DNA of 11,945 nucleotides from JBDTGE01 sp050742975 (GTDB taxonomy: Bacteria; Actinomycetota; Actinomycetes; Mycobacteriales; Jatrophihabitantaceae): assembly GCA_050742975.1 (NCBI GenBank), contig JBOGDQ010000061.1:1-11945 (forward strand), given 5' to 3'. Below, piece after piece: positions 9,011-11,945 of this stretch (positions are counted from its first letter, which is position 1; every line of letters begins with the position of its first letter). The notes below the pieces were generated by a model. That model was not told where the DNA came from. It worked only from the letters and a program-made list of their open reading frames with translations, and ran no database searches. The translations under genes and the position numbers were made by a program.

Positions 9011-9895
9011 ATGTCGATCGACACAGCCATCAGCCGGACCACTCTCGGGACGCCCCCTGAGCACCCGGTCGATCCGCAGGCGCAGGCGGTAGGGCCGAAT
9101 GCCTCGGTGATCGCGGCGATCAGGAACCACCACGCGCAGCTGACCCGGCAGGCACACGAGCTGACCGATGCGGTGCTCGCCGCCCACCCGGACGGCGACC
9201 ACCTGCGCGCTCGCGACGAGCTGCACACCTGGTACCGCGCCGAACTCCTCCCGCACGCGGTGGCCGAGGAGCAGGCTCTCTACCTCCCGGCCTCCGAGCT
9301 CGATGCGACCCGACTGCTCATCTGCGGCATGCTCGCCGAACATCGCTCGCTCGTGCGCCTGGTCGCTGCCCTGAATGAGGCGACGGGGGGCGTCGAGGTG
9401 ATCGCCGCGGCCGCTGCGGCGCGTGCCGTGTTCGACGTCCACGTGAGCAAGGAGAACGATCTGCTGCTGCCCGCACTGGACCAGGCCGGTCTCGACCTTG
9501 CGGCCGCACTTGACGGGATGCACGCGATCCTCGGTCAGCCGGACGCCGCCACGGCCCCGGCCGAAGCCGCGCCTGCCGAAGCCGACTGCGGCTGCGGGTG
9601 CGCTCGTGGGGACGGGGCGGCCGGGCAGAGCTCCGGGGTTCTGCAGATCGGCGAAGCGCCACGTGTCGACCCGGCCGAGCTGGATGTCCGCGCCCTGCCG
9701 CACGGTCAGCGGCACGAGATCATCTTCGCCCGGCTCGACCAGCTCGGGCGGGGCCAGTCGCTTGTCATCGTCAACGACCACGACCCCAAGCCGCTCCGCT
9801 ACCAGACCTCGGCGCTGTGGCCGGACCGTTTCGAGTGGAGCTATCGCCAGTCCGGCCCCGAGATCTGGCGCGTGGCGATCATCCGTACCGACTGA
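9011..9895 (+). CDS. Hemerythrin-like domain protein fused to DUF2249
   Basis: This is a 294-residue cytosolic protein with two domains. Residues 30-170 are a hemerythrin/HHE four-helix domain with candidate di-iron ligands H40 (IRNHHAQL), H82 and E86 (LPHAVAEEQ), H111 (LAEHRSLV), H144 and E148 (FDVHVSKEND). A disordered Ala/Pro/Glu linker with a CGCGC cluster at 193-197 leads to a C-terminal DUF2249 domain (224-294, LDVRALPHGQRHEIIF and VNDHDPKPLRYQ). Hemerythrin domains bind O2 or NO at a di-iron site, or act in iron-centre repair. DUF2249 is uncharacterised but is found near denitrification genes. ATG 9011 has AGGGGG 6 bases upstream. It leads a three-gene unit divergent from the nirK unit, so a role with NO is likely but inferred. 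Confidence 0.88.
   Translation: MSIDTAISRTTLGTPPEHPVDPQAQAVGPNASVIAAIRNHHAQLTRQAHELTDAVLAAHPDGDHLRARDELHTWYRAELLPHAVAEEQALYLPASELDATRLLICGMLAEHRSLVRLVAALNEATGGVEVIAAAAAARAVFDVHVSKENDLLLPALDQAGLDLAAALDGMHAILGQPDAATAPAEAAPAEADCGCGCARGDGAAGQSSGVLQIGEAPRVDPAELDVRALPHGQRHEIIFARLDQLGRGQSLVIVNDHDPKPLRYQTSALWPDRFEWSYRQSGPEIWRVAIIRTD
9770..9795 (+). repeat. First copy of a 26-base direct repeat encoding the DUF2249 core
   Basis: These 26 bases encode the VNDHDPKPL core of the fused DUF2249 domain. They are identical to 10029-10054 in the next gene. The surrounding DNA has diverged. Confidence 0.85.
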
Positions 9896-9917
9896 ACCCG
9901 ACTGAAAGGAACCCATC

Positions 9918-10181
9918 GTGCCCACTGAAGACCGCGTTCTCGATGTTCGGACCGAGGCCCCGAAGAGGCGCCACGAGCTCATCTTCGAGACCTTCGGCAC
10001 CCTCGCTCCGGACAGCGCGTACGTCCTGGTCAACGACCACGACCCCAAGCCGCTGAGGTACCAGTTCGAGGCCGAGAACGCCGGCGAGTTCACCTGGGAG
10101 TACCTGGAGCAGGGCCCCGAGGTGTGGCGCGTCCGGATCGGTCGTACGGCCACGCCGTCAGCGAGCGCAGCGAAGGGCTGA
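9918..10181 (+). CDS. Stand-alone DUF2249 domain protein
   Basis: This is an 87-residue single-domain protein. Residues 7-75 align with the C-terminal domain of the preceding gene: VLDVR, RRHELIF, VNDHDPKPLRYQ (38-49), and EQGPEVWRVRIGR. The domain carries conserved H19, H41, D40 and D42, which could be a metal or ligand site; its biochemical function is unknown. GTG 9918 has AAAGGA 7 bases upstream and lies 22 bases after the hemerythrin-DUF2249 stop. It is probably co-transcribed with it and with the next gene 4 bases downstream. The two DUF2249 copies look like an in-cluster duplication. Confidence 0.9.
   Translation: MPTEDRVLDVRTEAPKRRHELIFETFGTLAPDSAYVLVNDHDPKPLRYQFEAENAGEFTWEYLEQGPEVWRVRIGRTATPSASAAKG
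10029..10054 (+). repeat. Second copy of the 26-base DUF2249 core repeat
   Basis: This segment is identical to 9770-9795 and encodes the same VNDHDPKPL core. It is explained by the duplicated domain and is not a mobile repeat. Confidence 0.85.
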
Positions 10182-10185
10182 GTAC

Positions 10186-11535
10186 GTGGACTTCGACTGG
10201 ACCGGCGTCGTCGACTACTCGAAACGGAACCCGCTGGAGGTACCGAAGACACAGTACGAACTGCCCGGCGTGACCGAGGAGGACCACCAGGGCGTTCCCG
10301 TCGCGGTCGTCCCGCTCTGGCATGCGGTCCTCACCGCGAGGATCGCGTTCGCGCCCGGCGATCACGCCGCGCTCGTCACGGCGCAGGAGCGCCTGACGGC
10401 CGCCCTGGCCGAGGTCGAACTGGTCTATCCGCTAGGCCCGAGTGGCATCTTCATCCAGGTGTCCTACGGCTTGCCGTACTTCCGCAACCGAATCCCCGCG
10501 AAGGTGACCGACGCGCACTTCCCGAAGTCGGCGATGGCCGGCAGCGAGGGCGAATGGGCCGTGATCGACTCGATCCGGTTCCCGAAGGACCCGAGCGATC
10601 TCGTGCTCGAGGAGCACGAGATCTGCTTCCATTTCAAGAGCGACTACCGTGGCCACATCGACGCGGTCATCGGCGCGTTGTTCCGGCCGGGGGAGCAGGA
10701 GCTGAACGGCCTGCCGGCGCAACATGCCTACGTGGGCGACCTGTTGACGATCACCTCGACCCGGCGCGGTTTCGCGGGCCACGGGCTCCCGAAGATCATC
10801 GGGCAACGGCTGGGCATCCGCGGCGCCGAGCACGTTCCGGCCGGCTCGATGTTGTTCATGGGCTTCACGTCCAGCCATGTGGACGGCCTCGCCGGCGGGA
10901 ACCTGCCGAGCTTCGAGACGATCCCGGGATACACCGACGTCGGCGTCGAGGACTACTTCGCCGGCGGCACGGCGATGCACCTCTCGCACATCGGCATCGA
11001 GCTGGACCAGTGGTACGCCATGGGCCCGACCGACCGGCTGCACCGCGTGTTCGACCCGCGCCGCACGGACGCGCCGGAGGTGCTGTCCCCGGATCAGTCG
11101 CCCAAGACCGTCGCGTTCGCCGAGCAGCGGGACGCGGACGCCGCCTCGCACGGGATCCTCGGCCACAACGAGCAGATGCAGTTCCTGTCCCGGGTCAACG
11201 AGGACACGACGACGGCGTACGGGCAACGGGTGCCCCGCGGAACGGTCATCTTCCTGCGGCAGGACTTCAACACGGTGGAGAACCCGTTCGAGTTCTCCAC
11301 GGCCGATCTCGTCAGTGCCACACCGCGCGCCGGCGTGCACTTCGTCGGATTCGGCCCCTCGGCCCAGTACTACGAGAAGCTGCGCCTGGAGATGGACGGC
11401 GTCGAGCACCAGAAGCGCTACCACCTGCCCGACGAGAACATGGGCTTCACCAAATTCCTGGTGACGACGCACCGGCAGAACTTGCTGCTGCCGCCGCGAG
11501 CGCATCGCAGCTTCCCGCTGGCCGAGTTGATCTAG
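10186..11535 (+). CDS. Conserved protein of unknown function, weakly DyP-peroxidase-like
   Basis: This is a 449-residue soluble protein with no signal peptide or membrane segment. GTG 10186 has GAAGGG 8 bases upstream and lies 4 bases after the DUF2249 gene stop, so it is probably in the same operon. I do not firmly recognise the family. The layout recalls dye-decolorising peroxidases. It has a PSGIFIQVSYGLPYFRNRIP segment at 85-104 and MGFTSSHVDGLAGGN at 225-239, roughly where DyPs have GFxDG. H322 in SHGILGHNEQMQF is a possible proximal haem histidine, and the ending (VHFVGFGPSAQYYEKL, then FLVTTHRQNLLLPP) is DyP-like. The exact GxxDG motif is absent, so haem binding is unproven. It could be a haem enzyme acting on NO or peroxide, or something unrelated with a ferredoxin-like fold. 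Confidence 0.6.
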   Translation: MDFDWTGVVDYSKRNPLEVPKTQYELPGVTEEDHQGVPVAVVPLWHAVLTARIAFAPGDHAALVTAQERLTAALAEVELVYPLGPSGIFIQVSYGLPYFRNRIPAKVTDAHFPKSAMAGSEGEWAVIDSIRFPKDPSDLVLEEHEICFHFKSDYRGHIDAVIGALFRPGEQELNGLPAQHAYVGDLLTITSTRRGFAGHGLPKIIGQRLGIRGAEHVPAGSMLFMGFTSSHVDGLAGGNLPSFETIPGYTDVGVEDYFAGGTAMHLSHIGIELDQWYAMGPTDRLHRVFDPRRTDAPEVLSPDQSPKTVAFAEQRDADAASHGILGHNEQMQFLSRVNEDTTTAYGQRVPRGTVIFLRQDFNTVENPFEFSTADLVSATPRAGVHFVGFGPSAQYYEKLRLEMDGVEHQKRYHLPDENMGFTKFLVTTHRQNLLLPPRAHRSFPLAELI

Positions 11536-11557
11536 ACGGGCCTCTCGCTCGTGATCT

Positions 11558-11575
11558 CTCATCTTCGTGGATGAG
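11558..11575. terminator. Possible weak hairpin after the hemerythrin operon
   Basis: CTCATC-TTCGTG-GATGAG forms a perfect 6-bp stem with a 6-base loop, 23 bases past the stop codon. It has no following T run and the stem is only moderately G/C-rich. It could be a weak or Rho-assisted terminator or an mRNA end stabiliser, or chance. Confidence 0.25.
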
Positions 11576-11922
11576 CACATGACGATCATCAAATCGGTGG
11601 CGGTCATCCGGATATTGCGGTGAAGTCCATGGTCCAGTTCGGTCGCCCGGTGCGTCGGGGCCGCAGATGAAGTCGAAGTCATGGCGTCCGTCGTTCTCCT
11701 GCGTCGTGCTTATGTCGATGATCTTCTTCCGAGGTTGTCAGCGCAGGGCTGAACGTACTGGCGCAAACTCGTAGCGGCCGATCGCAGAACTCATGACCGG
11801 CACGGTAGGTCCCGGTACCGACAGCGCACCGAACTCATCATCTCGGACCGCACACGTGTCACATCCTCGATCGCATTTCGTCATTAAGGAGACAGTGCAG
11901 CACCGCGACCGAGGAGGCGTGC

Positions 11923-11945
11923 GTGGGATCAGGTCAGGTGAGAAC
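11923..11945 (+). CDS. Possible start of a gene truncated by the window edge
   Basis: GTG at 11923 is preceded by GAGGAGG (11911-11917) at 5 bases, and the frame (MGSGQVR) stays open to the end. An alternative GTG at 11895 follows AAGGAG with only 3 bases of spacing. Too little is visible to name a product. Confidence 0.3.

Larger units (their letters stand above)
11536..11945. other. 410-base region without a supported gene
   Basis: After the end of the unknown 449-residue gene I see no frame with convincing codon bias on either strand. The composition is more mixed and stops are frequent. Contents are a small hairpin at 11558-11575 and a possible gene start near the right edge. One minus-strand frame is open across 11536-11682, but it is only a continuation of antisense reading. 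Confidence 0.5.

Noticed and set aside
7736..10252. A very long minus-strand open frame continuous with nirK, giving an apparent 1300-residue protein
   Set aside because: Upstream of ATG 7735 it is antisense to the hemerythrin and DUF2249 genes and out of frame with the membrane-protein gene. The peptide is Arg/Gly/Ala-rich low complexity, as expected from high-GC shadow frames.
11536..11890. Transposase remnant or insertion sequence in the gene-poor right end
   Set aside because: No terminal inverted repeats, target duplication or recognisable transposase motifs could be read in any frame.

Overview
The window comes from a high-GC bacterium. Coding third positions are strongly G/C biased, GTG starts are common and stop/start codons often overlap. 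The protein families (SUF operon with a SufU-type scaffold, OsmC and AhpD-like thiol proteins, hemerythrin-DUF2249) fit an actinobacterium best, but genus is not resolved. No rRNA, tRNA, CRISPR array or intact mobile element was seen.

Layout. (1) 1-206 is the 3' end of an unrecognised + strand gene; its stop overlaps that of the gene facing it. (2) 201-1179, minus strand, is a two-gene thiol-oxidant defence unit: an OsmC/Ohr-family protein followed by a CxxC carboxymuconolactone-decarboxylase/AhpD-like protein. (3) 1180-1423 is a divergent intergenic region with several short inverted repeats, including a 9-mer AGTTTRTAC present once on each side. (4) 1424-6287, plus strand, is a tightly packed iron-sulfur assembly operon: sufB, sufC, sufD, sufU, a long-form sufT and a small cupin gene. 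Every junction is overlapping or within a few bases. No cysteine desulfurase (sufS) and no sufR-like regulator is present in the window. (5) 6350-8892, minus strand, is a 12-helix NnrS-like membrane protein gene translationally coupled to a membrane-anchored three-cupredoxin copper nitrite reductase (nirK). (6) 8893-9010 is a divergent promoter region with a 37-bp imperfect inverted repeat. (7) 9011-11535, plus strand, holds a hemerythrin-DUF2249 fusion, a stand-alone DUF2249 protein, and a 449-residue protein of unknown function with weak resemblance to DyP-type peroxidases. (8) 11536-11945 has no convincing gene apart from a possible start of a gene running off the end.

How the parts may fit. 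The two halves share a redox and nitrosative theme. NirK makes nitric oxide from nitrite. NO and peroxides damage Fe-S clusters, which the SUF operon builds and repairs. The OsmC/AhpD-like pair handles peroxides. The most interesting part is the divergent cluster at 6350-11535: it has a NO-producing enzyme but no recognisable NO reductase, alongside a di-iron hemerythrin, two DUF2249 domains, a histidine-rich polytopic membrane protein and an unassigned large protein. One or more of these may form the NO sensing, carrying or disposal arm. That is inference, not something the sequence proves.
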